The notes under the pieces were generated by a model that was given only the letters and a program-made list of their open reading frames with translations, was not told the origin of the DNA and did no database searches. A stretch of DNA of 31,413 nt from CAYVQU01 sp964453155 (GTDB taxonomy: Bacteria > Chloroflexota > Anaerolineae > Anaerolineales > UBA11858): contig CAYVQU010000050.1 in NCBI GenBank assembly GCA_964453155.1, positions 1-31,413 of the forward strand. Reading direction: 5' to 3'. A program made the translations under genes and the position numbers. Of the stretch, positions 1 to 7,085 are shown piece by piece (positions within the stretch are counted from its first letter, which is position 1; the number at the start of each line of letters is the position of its first letter).

Positions 1-52
1 CTTGGGGTTGGTGTGTGATTTTGTTTCACCCCCGAATCATTGAAAAGATACG
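1..52. repeat. Left copy of 52-bp terminal inverted repeat
   Basis: The first 52 bases are the exact reverse complement of 31359-31410. Similarity stops at position 53, where the two flanks diverge. The copy contains a short imperfect hairpin (ggggttggtg against caccccc). No gene overlaps it. It is either a dispersed repeat at which the assembly broke, or a real inverted repeat. The true unit may be longer, because this copy begins at base 1. Confidence 0.9.
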
Positions 53-63
53 ATTTTTATAAT

Positions 64-98
64 AAAAAACGCCGCAGTGTTGAAGTGCGGCGTTTTTT
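64..98. terminator. Bidirectional rho-independent terminator
   Basis: The arms AAAAAACGCCGCA and TGCGGCGTTTTTT form a perfect 13-bp stem around a 9-base loop, with a T-run on either strand. It lies 28 bases beyond the stop codon of the minus-strand sigma/DegV/membrane protein operon and most probably ends that transcript. Confidence 0.88.
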
Positions 99-125
99 GA
101 TTGAAAGCTATTGCTGAAATTGCAA

Positions 126-458
126 TTAAGTCGAGGTTACCGGTTGGTTTTGCGGGTTGCGAGTGAAATACTGATAGACCAAGCCGATCAAACTAATCAG
201 AGATATCAGGCCTCGAATACCGGTTATGAGCATAATTAAACTACCAGCAACGCCACCGGCAACGATCAAGCTGTTGGAAACTTTACGCGGCAGCAGTGCT
301 GGTGTGGCCTGAATTTCACGCGCCAGCAACCGAAACCGCAAATTACTAACAAATTGGGGGCGCGGATCAACAGGTTGCAGCGCCGCGGCTAATTGTTGTT
401 CCAATAATTCTAAATCCGCCTCTTCGTGGGGGTCTTTTCTAAATTTGAAAATATTCAT
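126..458 (-). CDS. Small membrane protein, anti-sigma-factor-like
   Basis: This 110-residue protein has a charged, helical cytoplasmic N-terminus (about 1-60) and a hydrophobic stretch at about 63-98 that could hold one or two membrane helices. The segment VDPRPQFVSNLRFRLL resembles the motif just before the membrane segment in many anti-sigma-like proteins. The zinc-binding HxxxCxxC of classical ZAS anti-sigma factors is absent. The start is supported by AGGTGG five bases upstream. It is the last gene of an operon with an ECF sigma factor and DegV, eight bases after the DegV stop. The role as a membrane tether or inhibitor of that sigma factor is inferred from size, topology and neighbourhood; a protein of unrelated function is possible. 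Confidence 0.6.
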   Translation of the reverse strand: MNIFKFRKDPHEEADLELLEQQLAAALQPVDPRPQFVSNLRFRLLAREIQATPALLPRKVSNSLIVAGGVAGSLIMLITGIRGLISLISLIGLVYQYFTRNPQNQPVTST

Positions 459-466
459 ATTGCCAC

Positions 467-1318
467 CTAATTTTTTACCACCGGAACTGCTACGATTCCA
501 ATGGTGCCAGGTCCCAAGTTTGCAGCAATCGCGATGGATAACTCTGAAAATACAATTTGCTTATAATTGAAAACTTTTTTGACGCGCTCCAACAAATCTT
601 GACCCGATTTAGGATCACGAGCATGCAATACGGCAATATCGACCGTCTCGTCACCAATGCGGTCTCGCATTTTGGTAATCACTTTTTCTATGGATCGCCG
701 CCGAGTCCGAACTTTTTCCGACATATCGAGAACGCCATCATGGAGTACAACGACCGGCTTGACATTTAGGACTGAAGCCAGGGCAGCCTGCAATGTTTTT
801 ACGCGGCCACTCATGCGGGCGTAGTCGAGGGTATCGAGGGTTAAAATGATTTCAGTTTGTTTGCGAAGCTCGGCCATACACTCCTGGATCTTATCTAAAG
901 AGGCACCCGCCCGTTCCATTTTCCGGGCAATCTGGCACATAAATCCAACTCCGGCTGAGCCATTGCCTGAATCAATCGGGATGATATTAAAATCATTCTT
1001 TAATTCTTCAGCTGCCAGCTTGGCCGATGTAAAAGTGCCCGACAATTTGCTAGTAACATGAATAGACAAAATGGTATCGCCGATGTTCGCGACTTTTCGG
1101 TAGAATTCACCAAATTGATGGGGGGTCGGTTGAGACGTTTTTGGGATCGTGCCAGTTTCATCTACCAGTCGATAAAATTCTTCATTCGACAAGTCAACCC
1201 CCTGATAGAAAGTCTGTTCCCCAAAATGGATATTGATGGGAATTACATTAATATCAAACTCTGTCAACCAATTCGAGGGAATATCCCCAGCGCCATCCAT
1301 CACTATTCTAAGAGCCAT
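467..1318 (-). CDS. DegV family fatty-acid-binding protein
   Basis: The 283-residue length is typical of DegV proteins, which bind a long-chain fatty acid and in Firmicutes act as FakB, presenting it to the kinase FakA. Visible signatures are the N-terminal IVMDGAGDIP (usually D-S/G-x-x-D-I/L), KTSQPTP at about 60-66, VTSKLSGTF at about 88-96, the helical LDTLDYARMSGRV segment near 161-173, and NLGPGTIGIVAV at the C-terminus. GAGG lies nine bases before the ATG, inside the end of the upstream sigma gene, and only five bases separate the two genes, so translation is probably coupled. No fakA-like kinase gene lies in the window, so the partner is unknown. Family assignment is firm; the ligand is inferred. 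Confidence 0.92.
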   Translation of the reverse strand: MALRIVMDGAGDIPSNWLTEFDINVIPINIHFGEQTFYQGVDLSNEEFYRLVDETGTIPKTSQPTPHQFGEFYRKVANIGDTILSIHVTSKLSGTFTSAKLAAEELKNDFNIIPIDSGNGSAGVGFMCQIARKMERAGASLDKIQECMAELRKQTEIILTLDTLDYARMSGRVKTLQAALASVLNVKPVVVLHDGVLDMSEKVRTRRRSIEKVITKMRDRIGDETVDIAVLHARDPKSGQDLLERVKKVFNYKQIVFSELSIAIAANLGPGTIGIVAVPVVKN

Positions 1319-1323
1319 TGTTA

Positions 1324-1908
1324 CTAGCCTCGACCATTTCCGTTATTTTTCAGCGCTTCACGGTGACTATCTTCCCGTAAAGCCAATAATGTGCGGTGAT
1401 ATAAGCTCTTGATTGCACCTTCAGTACGTCCCATAATTTGGCCAATTTGAGCATTGGGCATGTGCTCAACAAACTTAAGGATCAGGAGCTGCTGTCTGTC
1501 AGGTGGTAATCGCCGAATCAGGTGCAATAAACTTTCTGATTCCTCGCTTTTCAAAAGCGCCGTTTCAGGAAGATCGCCCCGATAGCGGACGTTAAAACTT
1601 TCGTCCAGCGGGATTTCCTTGCGCCGGCTATTATCTCGGTGCCAATTGGCAACCAGGTTATGCGCGATCCGATATAACCAGGCTGATATGGGTAAACCGC
1701 GATCCTGGTAGTTACCGATATGCCGCAAGGCCCGGTAAAAAACCCGGGCGGTCAGGTCTTCGGCATCGTGCTGGTTACCGGTTCGATAATAAATATAATT
1801 GTAAATGCGTCCGACATAACGCTCATACAGAACACCAAAGGCATCCTGATTCCCATTCGAAGCATAGACCAAAACTTCTTTATCGGATAGTTCTAAATAA
1901 TCTTCCAT
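1324..1908 (-). CDS. ECF-type RNA polymerase sigma factor
   Basis: This 194-residue protein has the two-domain layout of ECF sigma factors. Region 2 (about 22-85) includes AFGVLYERYVGRIYNY and DAEDLTARVFYRAL, the part that binds core polymerase and melts the -10 element. Region 4 (about 125-180) includes LPPDRQQLLILKF and the helix-turn-helix AQIGQIMGRTEGAIKSLYHR, which reads the -35 element. It opens an operon with DegV and a small membrane protein that may be its anti-sigma factor. No convincing Shine-Dalgarno sequence precedes the ATG. The 200 bases upstream, up to the divergent tmRNA gene, contain no other gene. ECF family membership is clear; the stimulus and regulon are unknown. Confidence 0.93.
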   Translation of the reverse strand: MEDYLELSDKEVLVYASNGNQDAFGVLYERYVGRIYNYIYYRTGNQHDAEDLTARVFYRALRHIGNYQDRGLPISAWLYRIAHNLVANWHRDNSRRKEIPLDESFNVRYRGDLPETALLKSEESESLLHLIRRLPPDRQQLLILKFVEHMPNAQIGQIMGRTEGAIKSLYHRTLLALREDSHREALKNNGNGRG

Positions 1909-2089
1909 TGAAATTGAATGGGATTAACTTAGATAACCCCAGTTCTCTCATATAGTTTCTACTACACCAAGGTAATTACATATCAATTTTGCTATTTTTT
2001 GTGAAAGAATTGCGTAGACCGGGTTCGACTTTGCACTGGTTTCTTCCGGCGGCAGTATAACATGAGAGTGATTATCAGGGGAGTTCATA

Positions 2090-2098
2090 TGATATAAT
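2090..2098 (+). promoter_or_regulatory. Extended -10 promoter of the tmRNA gene
   Basis: TGATATAAT is an exact extended -10 element ending 10 bases before the mature 5' end of the tmRNA at 2109. No good -35 hexamer is seen at the right distance, which is usual for extended -10 promoters. The same nine bases recur at 15872-15880. Confidence 0.7.
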
Positions 2099-2108
2099 AC
2101 GGCCCCCC

Positions 2109-2529
2109 GGGGATGATCGGCTTCGACGGAGGAGGCTGGTCCCGGACTGCGAGCCGAGAGGCGCCGACCTCGAAAAATCAGCGCACCACTTTAAGTGCCA
2201 ACCGCACTAACAGTTATGCTGCTCTCCCCCTCGCTGCCTAGTGCAGTAAGATGGGCCTGATGGCCTAGAGCGCATTGGTCTCCGATGAGGCCACGTCCGG
2301 CTCATCACCGCCCTCTGACCGGGGGTGGGCCGGGCGTCACAAAAGTCAGAGTGCCATTAGCCAATGCCGCTACGCTGGTGAAAGAGGAGCTTTCGGGCTT
2401 CAGCGGATGGTCACACCTAGGCTTTGGTCGGTTGTAGCCGGTGTGATGACGATAAACAAACGACTACGCTCGTAGACGTGCGCGGAACGAATCTTTCGGA
2501 CGCGGGTTCGATTCCCGCCATCTCCACCA
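2109..2529 (+). ncRNA. ssrA: Transfer-messenger RNA (tmRNA)
   Basis: tmRNA rescues ribosomes stalled on broken messages by acting first as alanyl-tRNA and then as mRNA for a degradation tag. The 5' end GGGGATGATCGGCTTCGACG and the 3' end CATCTCCACCA pair into a seven-bp acceptor stem, and CCA is encoded. The T arm CGGGTTCGATTCCCG is at about 2502-2516. The tag frame runs from GCC at 2197 to TAG at 2239-2241 and reads ANRTNSYAALPLAA, ending in the LAA expected for ClpXP recognition. At 421 bases it is slightly long for a one-piece tmRNA, and no intron or permutation is seen. An open frame inside it at 2275-2475 is not a gene. Confidence 0.97.
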
Positions 2530-2535
2530 TATAAA

Positions 2536-2569
2536 ACGGCGACACCAAAAAATGGTGTCGCCGTAATTT
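2536..2569 (+). terminator. Rho-independent terminator of tmRNA
   Basis: ACGGCGACACCA and TGGTGTCGCCGT form a perfect 12-bp stem around a five-A loop, followed by AATTTTT. It starts seven bases after the tmRNA CCA end. Confidence 0.9.
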
Positions 2570-2676
2570 TTAATGGATAGGGGAAGAAGAAAATTTTAGA
2601 AATCGCTGATAATCAAAACCGGCTCAGTGGGGCGGAAATCCCGCCGGTCTCAGAGTGAGAAGGATCGAACTATCGT

Positions 2677-3030
2677 CTAATCACGGAAGCCGTAATCATC
2701 ATTAATCTGATTGATAATTTTTATATCTTCATCTGTTGAATTAGTAAACTCAAAACCGGTATTATAGAAGCGGGGATCAACATCGGGTTTAGTCCAAACG
2801 CTTTTGGCTTCGAAAGCGAGCAGCGGCCGATCATACATATCTTCAGGAAGATCCATGCGGAGCTTAAAAACGACATTAATCTCCAAGGGTTCCTCACTAA
2901 TGATCATCGCGCCCCCGCGGGTCAGGTTGCCTAAATAACCCAATAACTGCCCGGTTTTGCGATCGAAAACTCTGGAATAAAACATAATATGGCGGCGCTT
3001 CAATTCTCTGCGTTCTGATTCTTGATCCAT
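2677..3030 (-). CDS. PilZ domain protein, putative c-di-GMP receptor
   Basis: This 117-residue single-domain protein shows the PilZ signature: an N-terminal arginine cluster RRELKRR (residues 7-13) and, about 20 residues on, NLTRGGAMI (from residue 35), a variant of the usual D/NxSxxG. Together these normally clamp c-di-GMP. The middle residue is Thr rather than Ser. An in-frame ATG exists at 3051, but GGAGG lies five bases before the ATG at 3030, so the shorter start is preferred. The gene stands alone, divergent from mqo. The GGDEF protein at 23081 could supply its ligand, though they are far apart. An imperfect GC-rich inverted repeat at about 2622-2652 may end its transcript. Confidence 0.82.
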   Translation of the reverse strand: MDQESERRELKRRHIMFYSRVFDRKTGQLLGYLGNLTRGGAMIISEEPLEINVVFKLRMDLPEDMYDRPLLAFEAKSVWTKPDVDPRFYNTGFEFTNSTDEDIKIINQINDDYGFRD

Positions 3031-3050
3031 TTGAGCCTCCAATATGTGCA

Positions 3051-3154
3051 TAGCGGTTGGTTCTCAATAATACATTGAGAAAGGGTTTCCGCTACGCTTG
3101 GGCAGATTCTGGTTTGAACTTGGTTTCTTTCAAAATTTTTTCCAGAATCGCTTA
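3051..3154 (+). repeat. Two-hairpin intergenic element, copy 1
   Basis: Hairpin 1 (3051-3094) pairs TAGCGG with CCGCTA and, inside it, TTCTCAAT with ATTGAGAA. Hairpin 2 pairs GATTCTGG (3105-3112) with CCAGAATC (3142-3149), followed by GCTTA. The same order of parts occurs at 6255 and 15913 with different but still complementary arm sequences, and in part at 7870. It lies between the divergent PilZ and mqo genes. Confidence 0.65.
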
Positions 3155-3247
3155 ATTTTCCATAATATAAAAGCAAGTATACCTCATTTGTTGGGCGGGA
3201 ATCTACGTTGATATCTAACCCGAATATCTTATCCTATTTTCAAGGGG

Positions 3248-3275
3248 TTGACATTCCCAAATAAACTCGTATACT
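3248..3275 (+). promoter_or_regulatory. Sigma-70-type promoter of mqo
   Basis: A perfect -35 TTGACA (3248-3253), a 16-base spacer and a -10 TATACT (3270-3275) stand directly before mqo. Only seven bases separate the -10 from the ATG at 3283, so transcription should start at or one base before the initiation codon, giving a leaderless message. Confidence 0.8.
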
Positions 3276-3282
3276 CCCGCTC

Positions 3283-4770
3283 ATGAAAACAAACTACCTC
3301 GCCGAATCTCTCCTGCAAAATCCAGAAATTGTGTTAATTGGGGGCGGCATTATGAGTGCCACGCTGGGCATAATGCTCAAAAAAATGAACCCCGACGCCA
3401 CGATCCAAATCATTGAAAGTTTGCCCGAAGTGGCCCAAGAAAGTTCGTTTGCCTGGAATAACGCGGGGACCGGTCATGCCGCTTTGTGCGAATTAAACTA
3501 TACTCCCGAATTACCTGACGGCAGCATTGACGTTTCTAAAGCGATCCGGATCACCCAATTGTTTGAAACCAGCAAACATTTTTGGGGATATCTGGTCGCC
3601 GCAGGGATTATTCCTGACCCCACGACAATAATTAACAAATGTCCGCATATGAGTTTTGTGCGCGGGCCGAAAAACCAGGAATTTTTACGAAAACGGCATG
3701 CGGCTATGACCCAGAATCATTTTTTCAGCAGCATGCAGTTCACAACTGACAAGGCTAAAATCGAAGAATGGGCACCTTTGATCACGCAGGGCCGCTCGGA
3801 AGCTGAAACCGTCGCAGCGACTCGTTCGGAGGCCGGCACCGATGTGGACTTTGGTGAGTTAACCACACAGATGATCGCCCATCTGGTCTCTCAGGATGGG
3901 GTGGCGTTAGCCTTAAACACAAAGGTAACGAATTTAAGTCGGAGCAAGGCCGGGCAGTGGAAGGTTGCTTTGAGCGGGGGCCAGGCGATCAACACCGATT
4001 TTGTTTTCATTGGAGCAGGCGGTGGGGCCTTACCCTTATTGCAGAAGTCGGGGATTTCTGAAGGAAAGGGGTATGGTGGCTTCCCGGTGAGTGGTTTGTT
4101 TTTACGTTGCAAAAACGAAGAGATTGCCAGTCAACATCGGGCCAAAGTATATGGGCTGGCGGCGGTTGGGGCCCCCCCCATGTCGGTGCCCCACCTCGAT
4201 TCCCGCATTATCGGTGGGAATAAATCTTTGCTATTTGGGCCGTATCCCGGATTTTCCCCCAAATATCTCAAATCGGGATCAAACTTGGATTTGTTCACAT
4301 CAGTCCGATTCGATAATATTCTGCCCCTATTAGCCACTGGCAGAGATAATATTCCCCTTACTTCCTACCTGATCAAGGAAGGTTTTCAAACCCATACCCA
4401 CCGCTGCCAGTCATTGAAAGATTTCTTTCCCGCAGCTGAAAATGATGATTGGGAATTGTTTGCAGCTGGACAACGGGTTCAAATTATCAAACCCGATCCA
4501 GCAACGACGGGGAAACTGCAATTTGGAACCGAAGTTGTCGCGGCTGAGGATGGGTCATTGGCAACCGTGTTAGGGGCTTCGCCGGGGGCCTCCACCGCGA
4601 CCACCATCATCTTAGAAGTATTGGAAAAGTGTTTCCCCGCTGAAATGGCCTCAGTTGAATGGCAGAATAATCTCAAGGAGATGATTCCGGCTTATCAGAT
4701 CGACCTGGAAAAAGATCGGGAGGCTTACACCGAATTTGGGTCAGAAGCCAAACGGTTATTGCAACTGTAG
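3283..4770 (+). CDS. mqo: Malate:quinone oxidoreductase
   Basis: Mqo is a membrane-associated FAD enzyme that oxidises malate to oxaloacetate and passes electrons to quinone, serving both the citric acid cycle and the respiratory chain. The 495-residue length fits the family. The N-terminal IVLIGGGIMSATLG (about 16-29) is the FAD-binding Rossmann motif in its Mqo-specific form. SSFAWNNAGTGHAALCELNY (about 54-73), VRGPKN, and the C-terminal GTEVVAAEDGSLATVLGASPGAST are also characteristic of Mqo. There is no Shine-Dalgarno sequence, and the promoter abuts the ATG. It is monocistronic; a MITE-like element lies just downstream, before the convergent methyltransferase gene. Identification is firm. 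Confidence 0.95.
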   Translation: MKTNYLAESLLQNPEIVLIGGGIMSATLGIMLKKMNPDATIQIIESLPEVAQESSFAWNNAGTGHAALCELNYTPELPDGSIDVSKAIRITQLFETSKHFWGYLVAAGIIPDPTTIINKCPHMSFVRGPKNQEFLRKRHAAMTQNHFFSSMQFTTDKAKIEEWAPLITQGRSEAETVAATRSEAGTDVDFGELTTQMIAHLVSQDGVALALNTKVTNLSRSKAGQWKVALSGGQAINTDFVFIGAGGGALPLLQKSGISEGKGYGGFPVSGLFLRCKNEEIASQHRAKVYGLAAVGAPPMSVPHLDSRIIGGNKSLLFGPYPGFSPKYLKSGSNLDLFTSVRFDNILPLLATGRDNIPLTSYLIKEGFQTHTHRCQSLKDFFPAAENDDWELFAAGQRVQIIKPDPATTGKLQFGTEVVAAEDGSLATVLGASPGASTATTIILEVLEKCFPAEMASVEWQNNLKEMIPAYQIDLEKDREAYTEFGSEAKRLLQL

Positions 4771-4802
4771 CAGTCCAGGCCCGTAATTTCAGACCGTTGC
4801 AT

Positions 4803-4930
4803 ACTAAAAGGTAACTACTCAGCTACCCTTCGACTACCCGTCGGCAGCATTCTGAGCGGAATGAAAGGCAGTCGAAGAACGCTGCCGACGCTCCGCTCAG
4901 GGTGCTTGACCTGAGTAGTTACACTAAAAG
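4803..4930. mobile_element. MITE-like insertion with target duplication
   Basis: A 112-bp non-coding segment (4811-4922) begins GTAACTACTCAG and ends CTGAGTAGTTAC, a perfect 12-bp terminal inverted repeat. It is flanked on both sides by the direct repeat ACTAAAAG (4803-4810 and 4923-4930), which looks like an 8-bp target-site duplication. Inside are three further complementary pairs: 4828-4835 with 4870-4877, 4840-4848 with 4881-4889, and 4852-4860 with 4892-4900. Their order is A-B-C-A'-B'-C', so they cannot all form one nested hairpin. No transposase gene is present, so it would have to be mobilised in trans. It sits between the 3' ends of mqo and the methyltransferase gene. Confidence 0.75.
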
Positions 4931-4941
4931 TATGGAACGGT

Positions 4942-5616
4942 CTAGTTTTTCTGGGCTAAAGCCGCCGCAACCGGCAACCCCCACATTTGAAGGGTTTTGG
5001 TTTCGACGAGGTGAAAATTCGCCGCTTGTAAGGCAGAACTCAAATAGATGGGGCGGCAATCCACATAATTTGGGAATTTATCATGAGCCCATTCGTACAA
5101 ACGAACGGCAAATGAAGTTGGCTTACGGACAAGAGAAACAACAACCAAGCGCTGTCCCGGTTTTAGCACCCGGTGACATTCATTCAGTACCATTGGGATC
5201 TCGGGGGTGTCGAACAAATCGAGGGTAAAACTCGAAAACACCCCATCAAAAAAATTGTCCGCGTAGGGCAACTGGACGGCATCACCGCAGTGAAGTTCCA
5301 CGCGGGTGTCTAATCCACTGCGGTCAATCCGGTCTTGGGCCACCTGGTACATCCCAGGTGAAAGGTCAATCCCATACACTTTCCCAGCCGCCCCCACCGC
5401 CTGGGCCATGGTTTTTACTCCCCGACCCGTACCGAAACCCACCTCCAATATCTTCTCCCCAGGGGCAGCCTGAAACAGATCAAGCCCAATTTTAACGAAT
5501 TTCCACTCACTGGTTCCGGCGATAAAATCGTACCATTTACTCAAACGGTTATAACTCACTCTGGCGGCTTCTTTCGACCGGGTTACCCGTTGCATCTCTT
5601 CATGTTTTGAAACCAT
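4942..5616 (-). CDS. SAM-dependent methyltransferase, UbiE/MenG-like
   Basis: The 224-residue protein is a class I methyltransferase. Motif I is ILEVGFGTGRG (about 56-66), the acidic end of strand 2 is YGIDLSP (about 81-87), and DAVQLPYADNFFDGVFSSFTLDL with LNECHRVLKPGQRLVVVS covers motifs II to IV. The N-terminal YNRLSKWYDFIAG resembles the substrate-side region of UbiE/MenG enzymes, which methylate quinone precursors. The C-terminal half differs enough that another small-molecule substrate is possible. The start is supported by GGGAGG seven bases before the ATG. It is monocistronic and convergent with mqo. A role in making the quinone used by Mqo would fit but is only inference. Confidence 0.85.
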   Translation of the reverse strand: MVSKHEEMQRVTRSKEAARVSYNRLSKWYDFIAGTSEWKFVKIGLDLFQAAPGEKILEVGFGTGRGVKTMAQAVGAAGKVYGIDLSPGMYQVAQDRIDRSGLDTRVELHCGDAVQLPYADNFFDGVFSSFTLDLFDTPEIPMVLNECHRVLKPGQRLVVVSLVRKPTSFAVRLYEWAHDKFPNYVDCRPIYLSSALQAANFHLVETKTLQMWGLPVAAALAQKN

Positions 5617-5768
5617 TTAAACACCTCCCGCAGAAAATTTCGAAATTCGCTGTGGGGCGTATTATATTCGAATTAGGGTGTGAATGATTATCAAGTAGTA
5701 GCGGCCCCGACCCCTTATTCTGATAGAGATCGTCCCGCCAATCATCGTAATTTACAACTTACAAACCC

Positions 5769-5797
5769 AAAAACGCCATCTTTGATAGATAGCGTTT
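5769..5797 (-). terminator. Probable terminator of the thioredoxin gene
   Basis: AAAAACGCCATC and GATAGCGTTTT form an imperfect stem of about 11 bp with one mismatch. Read on the minus strand it is followed by a short T-run. It lies about 90 bases beyond the trxA stop. The rest of 5617-5886 shows no gene. Confidence 0.55.
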
Positions 5798-5886
5798 TCG
5801 GAGTTTAAAAATATTCAATTATCAATTGGCGTTACGCCTCGGGTTCTGAGTGGTTTGTCAGGACCCGGGCACTGGTTGGAAGGGTG

Positions 5887-6228
5887 TTATTTTACAACCG
5901 CACCCAAAAACTGATCGACTGCTGAGCGCAGCATGGGTTCGGGCAGCGCTCCGACCTGAGTGTGGACAACTTTCCCATTCGCGATGAAGAGCATGGTGGG
6001 GATGCCCTGGACCTGGTATTTTTGCGCCCAGACGGGGTTATCATCGGTGTTGACTTTGGTAATCAGGACTTTACCGGCGTATTCTTCGGCCAGTTTGTCC
6101 AAAATGGGGGCCACCATCCGGCAGGGTCCGCACCAGGGCGCCCAAAAATCAACGACTACGGGCAGTTCCGATTCAATTATAGTTTTCTCAAAAGCGTCAT
6201 CAGTGACGTGGATTGGTTCGTTAATCAT
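5887..6228 (-). CDS. trxA: Thioredoxin
   Basis: This 113-residue protein is a classical cytoplasmic thioredoxin, which reduces disulfides in target proteins and is itself recharged by thioredoxin reductase. FWAPWCGPC (residues 28-36) contains the redox pair C33/C36. The cis-proline loop VQGIPTMLFI and the buried Asp of VVVDFW (D27) are present, and the length is standard. A TTG four codons upstream overlaps the Shine-Dalgarno sequence (GGAG, six bases before the ATG), so the ATG at 6228 is the better start. It lies downstream of the OsmC-type peroxidase gene on the same strand, but the 218-base gap holds a structured repeat, so co-transcription is uncertain. No reductase gene is in the window. 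Confidence 0.95.
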   Translation of the reverse strand: MINEPIHVTDDAFEKTIIESELPVVVDFWAPWCGPCRMVAPILDKLAEEYAGKVLITKVNTDDNPVWAQKYQVQGIPTMLFIANGKVVHTQVGALPEPMLRSAVDQFLGAVVK

Positions 6229-6254
6229 CTTTATCTCCAAGATATTATCTAAGT

Positions 6255-6365
6255 GTGTTGCGGGTTGTTCTTTTCAATAAGTTGAGTCAGATTTACCGCA
6301 ACACCTGAGCAAATTTCGGTTTAGTCATCCCTTTCATTTCAAGCACCTTTCCGAAATCTACTTAT
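6255..6365 (+). repeat. Two-hairpin intergenic element, copy 2
   Basis: Hairpin 1 pairs GTGTTGCGG (6255-6263) with CCGCAACAC (6296-6304), with a small TCAA/TTGA hairpin in its loop. Hairpin 2 pairs ATTTCGG (6313-6319) with CCGAAAT (6351-6357), followed by CTACTTA. It has the same architecture and orientation as the copies at 3051 and 15913. It lies between the OsmC and thioredoxin genes, upstream of trxA. Confidence 0.68.
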
Positions 6366-6446
6366 TGCGCATTTTTTGCATAACCCCGAATTTCAACCAG
6401 CGTGATTTGGGGGTTAATTTTTTGATGCTAAAAAATCAAAAAGGTT

Positions 6447-6872
6447 TCAGTTTTCAGGTTCGAATATCTGATAGGTGGAAGTAATCTGGGCGGTTTCAGC
6501 CAACATCGCACTGGCGGAGCAATATTTTTCTTCAGAAAGCTTAATGGCCTGGGAAACAGCTTTATCCGTTAAGCCAATACCCCAAAGAAGATATTCAATC
6601 TCAATTTCGGTGTAAACCATCGGGTAGGTATCCGTCCGTTTGGCTCGGACTTTGATGTCGAGATCGACCAAATCAATTTTCTTTTTCTTAAGAATGCTGA
6701 CAACATCATAACCGGTACAACCGGCCAGCCCCAGGAGCAATAATTCCATGGGAGAAATATTTTTTTCATCTTTCTTGGCGCCCATACGGACGCTGTTCCC
6801 CAGATCATTCTTACCTGAAAAAGTCAGGTCTCCTTGCCATTCAGCCACAACTTCATGCCAGTTTGAACTCAT
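6447..6872 (-). CDS. OsmC/Ohr family protein, putative thiol peroxidase
   Basis: OsmC/Ohr proteins are homodimeric cysteine peroxidases that reduce organic hydroperoxides. In this 141-residue protein the two redox cysteines are C52 (in LGLAGCTGYDVV) and C118 (in EEKYCSASAML), spaced as in the family, and the glutamate of SPMELLLLG (E43) is conserved. The sequence is closer to OsmC-like YhfA-type proteins than to canonical Ohr, so the preferred peroxide is uncertain. AGGAGG lies about ten bases before the ATG. The thioredoxin gene is the next gene on the same strand; both are thiol redox proteins, but a direct link is only inferred. An inverted repeat at about 6381-6416 may end the message. 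Confidence 0.9.
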   Translation of the reverse strand: MSSNWHEVVAEWQGDLTFSGKNDLGNSVRMGAKKDEKNISPMELLLLGLAGCTGYDVVSILKKKKIDLVDLDIKVRAKRTDTYPMVYTEIEIEYLLWGIGLTDKAVSQAIKLSEEKYCSASAMLAETAQITSTYQIFEPEN

Positions 6873-7000
6873 TTTTTTTCGTGCCTCCTAAAATTATTTT
6901 GTGGAATTGGATCGTTAGCTGCTCAGTAATAACGCTCTCTTCGATATGGGCTCCATGCATTTCCGTCCTACGCAGGATGCTGTCTTTACCACTTTCCACT

Positions 7001-7027
7001 CCTTCATCCTGAGCTTGTCTAAGGGCC
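7001..7027. repeat. Short dispersed palindrome (TCATCCTGAGC type)
   Basis: CCTTCATCCTGAGC, a short loop and AAGGGCC resemble 15803-15830 and, more loosely, 16051-16084 and 31283-31329. These look like worn copies of a short palindromic repeat sharing the CTTCGAC/CTCAGG vocabulary of the element at 4811. The copy lies in the 213-base gap upstream of scpA. Confidence 0.45.
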
Positions 7028-7072
7028 TCTCGCCACCCAAAAAGTATAGCACGTTAAAACGCCATTGTCAGG

Positions 7073-7078
7073 TATAAT
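7073..7078 (+). promoter_or_regulatory. -10 element of scpA
   Basis: A consensus TATAAT is followed by seven bases and then the ATG at 7086, the same spacing as at mqo, so the scpA transcript is probably leaderless. No strong -35 is visible. Confidence 0.6.
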
Positions 7079-7085
7079 CACGGCC

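Noticed and set aside
2275..2475. 66-codon open frame on the plus strand
   Set aside because: It lies entirely inside the tmRNA gene, whose acceptor stem, tag and T arm are all recognisable.
4902..5228. 108-codon plus-strand frame from the MITE-like element into the methyltransferase gene
   Set aside because: It overlaps the conserved methyltransferase on the other strand and starts inside the repeat.
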